Of a stretch of 64,000 bases of DNA, positions 1 through 12,300 are shown piece after piece. The notes under the pieces are model-generated. The model saw only the letters and a list, made by a program, of their open reading frames with translations, was not told the origin of the DNA and did no database searches. This DNA is from Dryomyza anilis. Its lineage: Eukaryota > Arthropoda > Insecta > Diptera > Dryomyzidae. Position numbers and translations under genes: made by a program. Every line of letters begins with the position of its first letter. Position 1 is the first letter of the stretch. The stretch spans positions 9,259,017 to 9,323,016 of the forward strand of contig OX638134.1 of the NCBI GenBank assembly GCA_951804985.1, read 5' to 3'.

Positions 1-128
1 ACGAGCTCTGGAGCAAAAAGCGCAGACGTCAGCTGCGCGAGCAACAGGAGACGCTGCCAAATGCCGCCGCCGCTGTGCCCATGCGTTATGCGCAACATAC
101 GCACGCAAATGCCGCGGAGAATGTTTAG
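1..128 (+). CDS. C-terminal end of an unidentified protein (partial)
   Basis: Frame 3 of the plus strand is open from the window edge to a TAG at 126-128. It encodes about 41 residues that start with a basic stretch (WSKKRRRQLREQQ), pass through a four-alanine run and end in ENV. The base composition is clearly more GC-rich than the AT-rich DNA that follows at once, which fits a coding-to-3'UTR switch. The other two frames have poorer composition or run into the AT-rich tail. The basic stretch could be a nuclear-localisation or helical segment, but the tail is too short to assign a family, and the rest of the gene lies outside the window. Confidence 0.55.
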   Translation, partial: ELWSKKRRRQLREQQETLPNAAAAVPMRYAQHTHANAAENV

Positions 129-1940
129 CAGTCAACGCCCGCTTTATATTAAAACGAATTAAAGGCAACCACAATAACAATAACATTATATATAATAAGC
201 CCTATTCTACTAGCTGTTGTTATAATTACTTGATTAATATTAAATAGTTGATCATTTTGTTTATTTTTTATTATTAGATTAATATTAGTAATTATTTAAA
301 AGAGAAATAATTAAATTTATTTAAAGAAGAAATAATTAAACATACAAACAAACAAAAAAATTGCAAACGAAGAGCAAATGCGCATAACTACAATTGTGTA
401 GTTTATAAAATAAATCTATATATATATAAATATCTAATCGTTAGGCTAGGTTACGTTATTTTTTACTTTTATTATTTTTTTTTTTAGATAAAAAGTCAAA
501 ATAAATTTTACTACAAGCAAACAAAACAAAAGCTATACATGAAAAAAAAAAACATAAACTGCTTTTATTGCAATTTTCTGTAAATTTTTAAAAATAATTG
601 AAAAACTTATTTAAATAAAATAAATAAAAAAATAAAAAAAAACATAAAATAATTATGTTGCAAAGATGCTTTAAATGCTAAAGACGCCGTTGCATTGTTT
701 TAGTTTTAACATTTTCTTTTATAAAAGCTTAAATTGTTAAAAACTATAAAAAAATAACATTGCTCATTAAAATACATTTCTTTTTTTTAACATTCAACTA
801 CAAACATGTGTAATATTTAATATAAAACATTTTTTAAAACGAAAACAAACAAAAAAAAAAGAGATAGTTTTAACATTTATTTTTGCTAAAAATGCAAAGA
901 ACATAAAAATGCATTTTAAGAACTTTGTTTATTTTATGTTAAGTTTAAGTTAAAACATTAATTAAAGCTGATTGTGTTTAGAAATGAATAAAACAAAATA
1001 ATATCAAATTAGTGCGACTTTAACTTACATTGAAATGTTTTCAATTTTAATGCAAATGTTTTAATTTTAAAATCGAAAAAAAATATATATTAAAATCTAT
1101 ATTTAACAATGCATAAATATGCATGCAAAAAAAAAACAATGAAAATTATAAATAACAAAAAAAATTCAAAAAATATAAAAATTCGAAAAATGTATAAAAA
1201 ATATATTTAAAAAAATAATTGAATATTTTAATAGATTAAAACAATAAAATACGAAAAAAAAACCAATAATAATTTGTATATTTTTTATATATTATAGCAA
1301 AGTTAATGGAATTTAAATGAAATTATTTGTATGCAATAGCAAAAGCAACAAAACATTAGCTTAAACTAAACTAAAAAAACAAAATAAAAAGTTAAACTTT
1401 AAAATTAGCTAAGCGTGCGTGTGAGACTGAACCATATTTAAATAAAATCATACAAATTTAAAGCAACACTTATTAGAAACGATACATTTATTATTAATGA
1501 GTTGAAAAAGAAAAACACAAAACAACGTATCCAAATCAAACGCAATGTCAATATAAAACTTAACTAGAAAAAAAACAACATATGCAACATAATCTCTGCA
1601 AAACAAGAACAAAATATATAACACAAAAAAAACCATACTTAAATTATGTTTTTGCGCCAACATTTTCAAATGTTTGCCAGTTTATTTCTTTTATTTTTAC
1701 ATGTAAAACAACTATTATTTGTAAAGAATTATTTGTAATATGAAAAAAACATCCATATAAATATAAAATGCTGTAAAATATAGTTAAATAAAAAAGATAT
1801 ATTTCAAAACATTACAAAACGAAATGCATAACAAATATAATAATGTCATAAATTTCAATTATTGTTGTTTATTTATTTAGATTTTTGAATATAGAAAATA
1901 TTTGCTACTAAATTTTATAAAAAAATAATGACAAAACCCA
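129..1940 (+). other. AT-rich 3' UTR / intergenic DNA
   Basis: Very AT-rich, A-run-rich sequence with many AATAAA-like motifs directly after the TAG at 126-128. Its 5' part is probably the 3' UTR of the upstream gene. No coding frame with gene-like composition is present, and the short minus-strand frame at 1448-1669 is low-complexity. Confidence 0.5.
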
Positions 1941-2425
1941 GCAAACATTTTGAGTCTTTTAAAACTCCTAAATGTGTCATATTTATGAGTGTTACTCTCA
2001 TATATGAGCAGGGCCCCATTTTATGAGCCCAAAAACCCTCATATTTCTGACTCTTTTATTACACCTAAAACACTCATATTTGAGCACTAAAAAGTGCCCA
2101 AAAAGGCTCCCAACCCCTGGGTCTCTACCCAGTGGTTGGTTGGGTCTTCATATTTTTGACACTTTTATTACTCCTAAAACACTCATATTTGAGCATTGAA
2201 AAGAGCATAAAAAGGCTCCCAACCCCTGGGTAGAAGGCACCATTTTATGAGCCCAAAAACCCTCATATTTCTTACACTTTTATTACTCCTAAAACACGCA
2301 TATTTGAGCACTAAAAAGTGCACAAAAAGGCACCCAACCCCTGGGTAGAAGGCACCATTTTATGAGCCCAAAAACCCTCATATTTCTTACACTTTTATTA
2401 CTCCTAAAACACTCATATGACTCCA
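1940..2425. repeat. Tandem repeat family, unit about 120 bp
   Basis: About three and a half imperfect copies of a unit containing TTTTATGAGCCCAAAAACCC, CTCATATTT, TTTTATTACTCCTAAAAC and CAACCCCTGGGTAGAAGGC. Whole-unit recurrences are near 2020, 2235 and 2355. The block ends abruptly at 2430, where an unrelated tandem family begins. It has no coding capacity. Confidence 0.75.
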
Positions 2426-2429
2426 ATTT

Positions 2430-3180
2430 CAGAGCGCTCCTAAATTGCTTAATGGGAAGTTAGATTCAGACGTAAGCAGGTATTTGAAAGGTAAAGATCC
2501 TGTCTGACTTAATGATTTCTTATTCGAATTTTTGAATTTCTTTAATTGGCTGTAAATCTTAAACGGAGCGACCTAGAGAGTCAAATAATTTAGAATTTTT
2601 GTAATTGGCTGTAATTTCTAAACGAAGCGTCCTAGATGGTCGAAATATGCGCATTTTATAAAAAAAGAAGGACTAAAGTTAGATTCAGACGTAAGCAGTA
2701 TTTGAAAGGTAAAGATCCTGTCCGACTTAATGATTTCTTATTACATACGCCTTTTTTCAGCACTAATTTTTGAATTACGAATTTTTTTAATTGGCCGTAA
2801 ATCATAAACGAAGCGTCCTAGAGAGTCGAAAGGCATTAAAATCCAAAATTTTGAATTTCAAGTTTCTTTAATTGGCTATAAAGTCTAAACGTAGCGTCCT
2901 ATATGGTCGAAATATGCGCATTTTATAAAAAATATAAGGACTAAAGTTAAATTCAGACGTAAGCAGTATTTGAAAGGTAAAGATCCCGTCCGACTTAATG
3001 ATTTCTTATTTTTTTTTAGGAAATACGCCTTTTTTCAGCACGAATTTTTGAGTTACGAATTTCTTTAATTGGCATTGGAATTACATTTATTTTTTAAAAT
3101 TCGAATTTCTTTAATTGGTTGCAAATCCTAAACGGAGCGTCCTAGAGGATCGAAATAGGCGCATTTTATAGGCATTGTTT
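2430..3180. repeat. Tandem repeat family, unit about 220-270 bp
   Basis: Three copies begin with a motif like TTAGATTCAGACGTAAGCAG (about 2459, 2679 and 2947), followed by GTAAAGATCCTGTCCGACTT. Inside each copy a smaller module recurs (AATTGGCTGTAAATC, then AAACGGAGCGTCCTAGA) near 2542, 2602, 2791, 2871 and 3112, so the unit is itself internally repeated. The copies differ by substitutions and small indels. Confidence 0.75.
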
Positions 3181-4199
3181 TCGACCGCAGGTTTGCCGAT
3201 TTCGCTTCTAAAAGAACAGCAGATGGCAGACCTTTCCATTTAGATTGTCTGGCAACAATTCATAGTGGGACTTCTCATGTCGAATACCAAAGAACATACC
3301 TTATCAGACAATCCCATATGGCATTTCACGGACCTTCTCAATTTTTTAAAGTTCAATGTTGAGAGGTGGAGCCCCATGTCATCTATTAATTTTTTAATGA
3401 TATTAACATTTTCCCTAGTAATTTATCACGAGACAGGTTTTCCGAATTTGAGCAGATGGTAGGCGTTCTCATTTCGATTCTCTGCGAACAAGTCATAGTA
3501 CGGCTCAAAGACTGCTTAGAGGTAAAGTTCTTCCGACAATATTTTTTTGTTTATATGAAATCAACATTTTTAGGTTAGTTTTATTTAAAGATTTATACAA
3601 ATTTTTTTTTTTTATTTCAAACACTGAATTACAAAAAAAAATCATTTCAGTTAAGTAGATCTAAACATGAACTCTACAACAGAAACATAATCGGTTATTA
3701 GAACCCTAGTAGATTATATTAAATATGCAACAAACAAAAAGAAAATCAAATTCGGGCACATCAAAAAAAATGAGTATGAAAAATGAGTTGATTGTAATTT
3801 GGGAGTTCATTGCAGTTTCACGCATAGTTATTGCTGTCTCCAAAGTATTCAAATATATAGAAAATATTGACTTGTACGATATGGCGTAATTTTTATAAAA
3901 TCTTTTTTATCAAATTTTTGTTAGAAAGTTAAATTTCTTGAACAGTACAGTATAAAAACCGAAATCTGAACCGAATTTTTACCTAGGAACCGTTATTATG
4001 GAATACTTTGGTTTTAAACAAAAACTTGGTATAAAATCTAAATCATTATTTTGGGTTTAATTCTTGCCTTCAAGTTATCAGTATTCACTTTTTAAAGTAA
4101 TTCTATACATTTTTTTATCATTTTTAACGTATATTTTGCACACAGCCGTTAATGGAATCTAATCGAAATTACAGGTAATTTTATTATATATAAAAATTA
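3181..4199. other. Intergenic, nothing recognised
   Basis: Unique-looking AT-rich DNA. A 65-codon plus-strand frame at 3265-3462 has no recognisable domain and no supporting splice or promoter context. It is probably chance or transposon debris. Confidence 0.3.
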
Positions 4200-4460
4200 C
4201 CTTGTTTTAAGGACTACGAGCGAAAAGTTGCTGGTACGTATGACTACTAACCGAAATTTTGTTCATAGAAAACATTTTTCTATACGACGCTACATCTCGG
4301 CAGTAAATGGCAAACCTACGTGAGTAAAACATTTCCTTCGAAAAAGCTCTCCCCGTTCGGATTCGGCATTAAAATGTAGGTCCCACCACTTTGAATACAA
4401 AATAGCACGCACAGCTCAAATGGTGAGTGCTCGGCCTAGTTCTTCAGAGAACTGTAGCGT
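4200..4460 (+). mobile_element. Possible degenerate non-LTR retrotransposon 3' tail
   Basis: A relatively GC-rich patch contains CCCCGTTCGGATTCGGCATT followed by a TGTAGGTCCCACCA motif. This string resembles the 3' tail of LINE-type elements that are dispersed in higher fly genomes. The assignment is from memory, with no coding remnant to support it. Confidence 0.35.
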
Positions 4461-4965
4461 CAAACTATTATTTATTTAATCATGATTCTAATATTTTTGT
4501 ATTAGTTCATTTTGGTTGTTTTAAGATTTCTTTGCAATATTTTAAAATATTTTTAATTTCCATTTTATGCATGCTTTGATGTCATCAGCAATAACCTTGA
4601 GAATTACTTAGCGATTTGTTTTACGAATCAATTATGGTTGGATTTGGAAAAACTTATTTTTAACGCATATTCAATGCATTATTAGTGGTGCAATTAAGAT
4701 ATATTTTAAAGCGTATCAATTCGTACCAAACATATGTAGACAATATTGTTATTTTAAAAACAACTGTAACTAGTTTTTCCAACAAATTAGTACCCCTACA
4801 AATAACTGTTCATGAAGTGCTATGCGTTAACAATGTTTCAAAGAAAAAAACTTTTATTCTGTTATGATATTTTGTAACTTTACACTTATGTTTTATTTCA
4901 TTTACTCTATATCTTCACTTTTTTTATATAATTTGGTTACAAATATAATTTATGCAGTGCAACAT

Positions 4966-5350
4966 TTACTTCTCTCCCTTGTAATCGCGGATGTGGTAGA
5001 CAACCCAGGCGGGAATAACCAACAGCGACAAGCACATGCCACCGCCGAGAATGAGTTTTTCCTAAAATAAAATTATATATTTTAATACTTTACCAATAGG
5101 TATATTTAAACAAAAAAAAACTATAGCTGCATTTTCACAATGGTTATACATGGGTTAATTGCAAAACTTTACGTAACCTCTGCACAGTGAAAAATTCAGT
5201 TTTTCGCTACAATTTTTATCTTATTTTCAAAATGCTTACCGCGCCGGAAACGTGTTGTGTGGGTGGTCCAGCAATGACGGATTGGGCACGCTTTTGCATG
5301 GCGCCACGGATGGCTGGAACCAGGAGACGAGCTGCACTTTCACGGAACAT
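4966..5350 (-). CDS. COX8: Cytochrome c oxidase subunit 8 (COX8)
   Basis: A 68-residue protein in two coding exons (5240-5350 and 4966-5061) joined by a 178-bp GT-AG intron in phase 0. Residues 1-24 form an Arg/Ala-rich amphipathic mitochondrial presequence without acidic residues after the first turn (MFRESAARLLVPAIRGAM). A short soluble segment follows (SVIAGPPTQHVSG), then one membrane helix at about 38-58 (LILGGGMCLSLLVIPAWVV), then a short charged tail, HIRDYKGEK. The ...PAWV..HI..Y ending is the COX8 signature (vertebrate form PAGWILSHLETY). COX8 is a small nuclear-encoded inner-membrane subunit of complex IV. The start is the first AUG after the promoter, and the length is normal for the family. 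Splice donor and acceptor (GTAAGC...TTTTAG) are both good. Confidence 0.88.
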
Positions 5351-5399
5351 TTTGCTTGAAATTATTGGATTTTACACGCCAAAAGATGAAATGAAATGA

Positions 5400-5510
5400 A
5401 ACAGAAAAAAGTGAACGAAAGAAGAAGAAAAGCTGCGCAGCACGAAACGTCAAAAGTCCATCTGGTATCGATATCAAAACGTCAAAAGTCAACCTGCTAT
5501 CGATAGCGGT
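5400..5510 (-). promoter_or_regulatory. COX8 promoter with two DRE sites
   Basis: Two TATCGATA octamers at 5466-5473 and 5498-5505 lie 116-155 bp upstream of the COX8 AUG. Each is next to a copy of ACGTCAAAAGTC. TATCGATA is the DREF-binding DNA replication-related element common in fly housekeeping promoters. No TATA box is seen. Confidence 0.65.
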
Positions 5511-5648
5511 ACCACAGGGTAAGCGTCGTTTGAAAAATAGTCATGATTACCTTTAACGTATAGTGGGTTTTTCAAATCAGTTTCAAATATAAAATAAGTG
5601 CTATTTAGAGCGCTTACTCTGTATTTGAAAATGATTTGATAATAACAT

Positions 5649-5856
5649 TACACCCAGAAAAAAATACTATATAAATAATAGTTTTTTACTATTAAAAATA
5701 GTCAATAGGTTAAATTTTAATCGGAAAATACCAGAAAATACCATGACATTACCATTGAGTTTATATGAATAGATTTATTTTTTGTATACTATTAAATCAA
5801 TAATTGTCTAATTGACCAATTTTAATGGGATTGAGGGAATTTTTTTTCTGGGTGTA
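5649..5856. mobile_element. MITE, TACACCCAG termini (TA target)
   Basis: A 208-bp segment is bounded by TACACCCAGAAAAAAA at the left and its reverse complement TTTTTTTCTGGGTGTA at the right. The outermost TA can be read as a TA target-site duplication, as in Tc1/mariner elements. The interior is AT-rich and non-coding. Confidence 0.75.
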
Positions 5857-8089
5857 CCAAAAAAGGGCAGTGAAAATTAAGAACAAAAATGTAGTTACGC
5901 CAAAAACAGTATGCTTTTTAAGATTGCAATAGAAATCCTGACAAAGAATATAACATAACAACGCGCGTCCAAATCTAATAACTTACCGAAATCTATTAGT
6001 GTTTCGACTTCTGTGAATATTTAAAACAATATACCGACCGCCCCCGCAAACCTTGAACAGGCTCCAGAATTATATTCGAAAGCTTGAAAAATACAAACTT
6101 AAAAAAACACCCCTACCACATTTTTGATGCTGGCATCGATTTCCTGTAGCTGTCTTGACGCTCGGTTTTGAAGTCTACGATATTGGTTGGTTGATATAGA
6201 ACTGGATAATTAATTAAAAAATGCCCTTTTTGTTGTCCTATATACGGATCCTCTTTTCTTACGTATTTTGTAGGAATAAGTCAATATTTAAAAGCAAAAA
6301 ACTAAATGTAGGTTAATTTGATTTCGAGTTGAAAATAAGACTAATTCTTGATTTGAAGTAAACGTTGAAATCAATTTAAGAATTAGTGTTGATATTGATT
6401 TGAGAATAAGGGAATATTCAAGTTAAGGTTAAGCTACCAGTTTTTATTGAAAATTCCATGATTCTAAAATTTAGGTTAAAGGTATTTCAAACATTTACCT
6501 CAACTCTATGATTTGAAAGTAATGATAGATATCAAAGCATTCGCAAGTGAATATTAAGTGGCATATTGGGAATTACCCGAATACGATTACCGAATTAAAA
6601 AATTAAATTAAAATTTGTTACCCAATTTATTATGTTATAGTAATGCATAAAATTAATTGAGTTAAAAAAAATAAATTGTGTAAAAGTAAGACAATTTATT
6701 AATTGGCTAATTCTCGGGACAGGAATCGATTTTTTTATGTAATATTTTCTCTTGTTAAATTTTGTAAAAAATTAATTTGGGTAAAATAATTGGAATGGGT
6801 AATAAAATTAAAAAAGGGGTACAAAGACGGGTATTTTTATAAGTACGGGTTAATGAGAATTAGGAGGTGACAAATAGGTACAAAACTACCCCATCTACCC
6901 TCAAAATGCAACACTGACATGTTTAGCGAACAAGAAAAATAAAATAGCAGAAACGTTTATTGAAAACGCAAATTCACACAAAATTTTTAAGCTGTCTGAG
7001 GAACGAACTAACAATTTTCACAAAATAATAAATATTTGAAAAAGAAAAAAAACAAGCAAAATAGCAGCAAGAAAAGTAAGTAGATATTGCAAGCGATAGA
7101 ACAAATTATTACTGCCGTAATTATGACGAAATTGAAAATTGCAATAAATGCGAATTTTTTCTGCACTGCATTTATTTGGTTGGTTGTGTGACTGCCACAC
7201 TGCGTCAGAGAGCCAGCACCATCAAATACAAAACGAAAAACAATAAAATGCGCCACAATTTGTTGAAATTGCGGGCAGCAGGGAATCGCAAAACCCATGA
7301 GTCGCAGCGGCCGCAACCAAATGATGTCACAATTACAATGCATAGTGTGGCCAGCGGAGCACCTACTATATACATTTTGTTGTTTGCAATGGGTTGGCTT
7401 CATTATTTGTTATACTATAGATATTAATACATTAGAACATTGCTATAGAATCAAATGTTCATTAAAAGATCTTAGTTGAACTATGTTTTTGCTTGCAACG
7501 ATTAGTATATAATGTATACTACGCTTTAGAAGTTACCATGGCCATCTGTAGTAGAGAGATAGTTCATCGCTCTTTGCAAATTTGCGAACTTGTGAGTTCA
7601 AATTCTTGAAGCTCGAATCAAAATGAAGTAACTAAGTCGAACCTTTTTGGGTAATGCCTATTTTGAACATCATTTCAATGACCTAGGTCAAAACTCATAG
7701 TGAATTGATTAATTTAATAACTAAAAGTGTTTTATATAAATAATATATAAATAAAATCAAGTACGATACAGCCTCGAATATGATTTTGCAAATTGAGGTT
7801 GAGTTCAAGTTTATCGACTCGAAAGCAATTTACAAGCAATTCTGTGCTATAAATGCGGGTATTAAATTCGAAAAAAATTTCCTTTATGATATTTAGTACC
7901 ATGCATTGAAAATTTATAGCTTTTAAACCGTTTCATTTACGGGAAAATTATATTAACTTTCTTCAATTGAATACCAGCTCAGTGAGAGGTCTATAGGTCT
8001 ATGATATGATATGTTAATTTGCCACTTACTATGGCAACGCTGTGTTAAAGTGTCGGCTTGGTTTTATAAAAAAGTGGCAGTTCTAATCC
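5857..8089. other. Intergenic, no supported gene
   Basis: Mostly AT-rich unique DNA. A more GC-rich island at 7170-7380 carries short overlapping frames on both strands, but none has a recognisable domain, a plausible AUG start or coding-like composition. It could be a promoter, a noncoding exon or transposon debris. Confidence 0.3.
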
Positions 8090-8600
8090 CGGTTATTATT
8101 CCGAGACAACATTTTTGGCATTTTTGTGGAATATTTCCGGCAAACGCACAGCTAGATGGAATATCTTGGGAAGTGTATAGCAGGTTGTTAAATTTGATGG
8201 CATTTTAATGGCAGATTCACGCGATACTTTGGGAATGGGCAGAAAACAGACAGCTTTTGATACAAACTCCGCCATTGTCTGTTTGAAAAATGTCGAGAAA
8301 ATGTTTCTAAACTGCCTCGACCCCGCCAAAAATTTTGTTTGGCTACCCGAGATAAAATTTTTGGCATTTTTCTGGAATAATTCGGGCATATTTCCGGCAA
8401 ACGCACAGCTAAATGGAATATCTTGGGAAGTGTATGACAGGTTGTAAATTTTTGTGGAATTTTTATGGCAGATTCACGCCATATTTGGGGAATGGGCATA
8501 AAACAGACAGCCTTTGATACAAACTCTGCCTATGTCTGTTTGAAATATGTCGAGGAAATGTTTCTGAACTGCCTCGACCATGCCAAAAATTTGGTCTGGG
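8090..8600. repeat. 258-bp tandem duplication
   Basis: Two adjacent copies of a unit of about 258 bp. GCAGATTCACGC recurs at about 8211 and 8469, with the associated motifs AATGGAATATCTTGGGAAGT and AAACAGACAGC. The second copy is diverged by substitutions and small insertions. Frames on both strands are by-products of the repeat. Confidence 0.75.
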
Positions 8601-8723
8601 TATAATTTTGCATAGGGTATTTTTTGATTTTTTATAAAATTAAAACTGCCGTTTAAATCATTTGTAAATCTTATTAAAATGTAGTTTGTGAGTTTTTTCA
8701 CTACAAAAAAGTTGTATCTTTAA

Positions 8724-8962
8724 CCCTTATATGTGCGACGAGGAAATTTCTGCATTTTGCATGAAATTTCTGCATTTTCGAATCTAATTTTGCTATGTTC
8801 CAGTCAAGCTTGGATTTTAAAATTTTTGATAATTCATAGGTATTTTAATTTAAACGCCCTTATATGAATTATCACAAACAAATAAAGTGTAAGCTTGGAT
8901 TGGAACATAAACAAAATTTATTTCCAATAGATCCCCACGGGTAGGTATCTCGTCGCACAGGA
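8724..8962. mobile_element. piggyBac-like MITE in TTAA
   Basis: TTAA at 8720-8723 and 8963-8966 flank a 239-bp segment. Its ends read CCCTTATATGTGCGACGAG and, on the opposite strand, TCCTGTGCGACGAG. A second internal inverted repeat (TATGTTCCA...AAGCTT) is present. TTAA duplication with C/T-rich ends is the hallmark of piggyBac-family elements. It is non-autonomous, with no transposase. Confidence 0.65.
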
Positions 8963-9397
8963 TTAATATAGACTGTTCCATCACTTCACTACCAGCTACT
9001 TTAGCGAATAAAAAAAAATTAAATAAAAAAAAAATTAAAAAATTTAAAACAAACTTTATTTTAAACACAAAATTTGACATATTTATTAAAATATAAAATA
9101 AACAAAATATAGCTATAATTGGCATTTGTTGTATTAGCTAAAAACAATAAGACCATTAAGCTCTTTTAAAAAAACAGCAAGAATTGAAACTCGAAAAGAA
9201 ACGTTTTTAAACTATAAAACCATTTAAACTATAAAAATCCAAAAGAACATCATATCAAAACTCTGTACTTAAAAAATCTTTGAAACTTTTGCAGCGCCTC
9301 ATTCTACACAACATTGCTGCAAACAACAAGGCTGAGTTAGCCGTTGCAAACACAAAAACCGCCAGACACAGTTCGCCTTCTACAATTTGCTGCAGCC

Positions 9398-12300
9398 ATG
9401 AGTAGTGGTGCTGCTACTGTTAGCAGCGGCGCTGCACAGCCGCTGAACAATGCAACGCTGCACGTTGCCACGCGCAACGCGGACATTTGTCGTTATTTCC
9501 AACGCGGTATATGTCGTTTTGGCGACATGTGTCGCTTCTCGCACGATTTGGTCGGTGGCGATGCTGGTGTCATTGGTGGTGGTGGTGGTGGTAGCGATGA
9601 TGGCAACGTCAACACATTAATACAACAATATCAGCAGCGTCATCACAACATTCATCAGCAACAACAACAACACAACCATCACAGCAACGGCGATGCGGTT
9701 GTCGTCGGTGGTGGTGGTGGCAGCGATGATGAGAACGTCGACACACTAATTCAACAATATCAGCAGCGTCATCAACACATTCATCACAGCAACAACAATA
9801 GCAACAGACCCAGCACTAGCAAAAATGCCAGCGGTTCGAACTGGGCAAATGCGCCTGTGTTTGTACCCAATCGTCAGCAGTCACAGTCGCTAGATGCGTC
9901 CGTCGATACTGCCACAAATAAAACCTGGGCACAGGTGGCTGGTGCTTGTGGTGGGGGTGGTGCAGGCGCCGGTGCCACTGCCTCTGTCGCTGCAGAGCCG
10001 AACTATCTGGTGGAACTCTGTCCCTATGAGAATCCCTGCCCGTACGACGTGTTTTGCCCATATGCATTGCACTGGGAACTGTGCAAGATGTGCGATCAAT
10101 ATTGTCTGCATCCCAGCGATCAGACGCAACGTCGCAAACACAATCAGGAGTGTTTGCAGCAGCACGAACGCGACATGGAACTGTCATTTGCCATCGCACG
10201 TTCAAAGGATAAAACGTGCGGCATCTGTTTCGACACCATCATGGAGAAGTCGGGGCGTGAGAAACGTTTTGGCATACTGCCGAATTGCGCGCATATCTTT
10301 TGTTTGGAGTGCATACGCAAGTGGCGGCAGGCTAAGCAGTTTGAGCATAAAATTACCAGGTAAGTGTTGAAGTAAAATGATGGGCAATATCACAAAAGGT
10401 GCTACTTTGGGTTCAGTAGGTAATTGAGAAGTAAATTCGCACATAATGCTTGTACAGAAACTGAGATTGTTTGGCTGCGGGAGAATTATATCGCAGATCA
10501 ATTATCTCTAGGAAAAACTGGGGGATGCATTGTCTCTGAAAAGAATTTTATCGGGAAAGAACTGTCGAGGAATAAATTGTATAGGATCTGTACGGGATGA
10601 ATTGTCTTGGGTAATTGTCTTGTAGTTCGGGATAACATTGTCTCGGGGAAGGTGTTTTTTGCGTAAAAAATTGTCCGGGGATGAATTTTCTCGTAAAAGA
10701 ATTATCCGCAGAAGAATTGCTTCTGTGTTGAATTGTCTCGGGAAAGAGCTGCCCGGGGATGAATTATCTCGGGTCCGGAGACTAATTGTTTTTGGGAAGT
10801 ATTGTCTCTGGGAAGAATTTGTATCGGGAAAGAACTATTCGAAAATGAATTGTCCGGCCATGCGTTGTCTCTGGGAATATTGTCTCAGTAAGAATTGTTC
10901 GGGGACGAATTGTCTTGGAGAAGAATTGTCCGTAGAAGAGTTGCCTCTGGGAAAATTTGTTTCGGGAATGAACTGTCCAGATATGAATTATCTCGGGAAA
11001 GATCTGTCCAGGGATGAATAATCTTGGGTAAGATTTGTCCGCAGAATAATTGTTCTTCTTGATATCGGGAAAAAACAATCCGGAGATGAATTGTCTCGGG
11101 AAAGAACCATCCGGGGACGAATTGCCTCGGGTAAGAATTGTGTGGAGAAAATTTGTCTCGGTTAAGAATTGTACGGGGGTGAATTGTCAAGGCGATGAAT
11201 ATTTCGTTGAAGAATTGTCTCTGTGAAGATTAGATTTTATTTGGGATAAATTGTGTGGAGAAGTATTTGATCGTTAAAGAATTGCCCGGGGATAAATTGT
11301 CCCGGGGAAGAATTTTCCATGGAAGAATTGCCTCTGGGAAGATTTGTTTCGGGAATGAACTGTCCGGAGATGAATTGTCTCGGGAAAGACCTGTCCGGAG
11401 ATAAATTATCTCGGTTAAGAATTTTCGGGAAAGAACTATCCGCAGATAAATTGTCTCGGGGATGAGTTGTCTCTGGAAAAAATTGTCTGGTAAAGAATTG
11501 TCAGGGGATAATTTGGAAAAAACGGGAAAAATTGTATCGGAGAAGAATTGTCTCGGGATAGAAATGTCTCAAGGAAGAATTGTTTTAGGGAAGAATTGTC
11601 ATGGAGAAGAATAGTACGAGGCACAATTGTTCATGGAAGAATTTTTGTTCATGGAAGAAGAAATGTCTCGAAAAATAATTGCATTGAAGAAGAATTATCC
11701 GGAGATTAATTGTCTCGGGAAAGAACTGTCCGTAATTTGTCTTGTAAAGAATTGTCAGGGGATTAATTGGAAAAACGGGAAAAAATTGTTTCGGAGAAGA
11801 ATTGTCTCGGGAAAGAAATGTCTCAGGAATTATTGTTTTAGGGTAGAATTGTCATGGAGATAGTCCGAGGCACAACAATTGTCGGTGGTAGAATTTTGTC
11901 GGGGAAGTATTATTTTGCGGAAGAAATGTCTCGAGGAATAATTGTATTGAAGAAAATGATCATGGGAATGAATTGTCTCGGGGAAAAACTATTCGGGGAT
12001 GAATATTCTCGGAGAATTGTGGGAAGAAAATAACTGTCCGGTGATGATATGTTTCGATGATGAACTGCATCGGAAATGAATAGAGAAAGAAACAGTTTTA
12101 AATTTTTGTATTTTAATTTTTTTGAAAAACTAAAACCTCTTTTTTTTACTACTTTGCAGATCTTGCCCAGAGTGTCGTGTGGCCTCTGATTTTGTTTGTC
12201 CCAGCGCTTTCTGGGTCGAAACAAAGGAGGACAAAGACAAGTTGCTCAACGATTACAGATCCGCACTTGGCATCAAAGACTGCAAGTACTTTAACAAGGT

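Noticed and set aside
6900..7480. Overlapping frames on both strands near 7.0-7.5 kb
   Set aside because: Mutually overlapping, with no domain, no convincing start and no splice partner.
7537..7640. tRNA-derived SINE
   Set aside because: GAGTTCAAATTCTT resembles a B box, but no credible A box or cloverleaf could be drawn.
9344..9397. Upstream extension of Makorin
   Set aside because: The longer frame begins with UUG. The first in-frame AUG is at 9398, and an in-frame stop lies at 9338.
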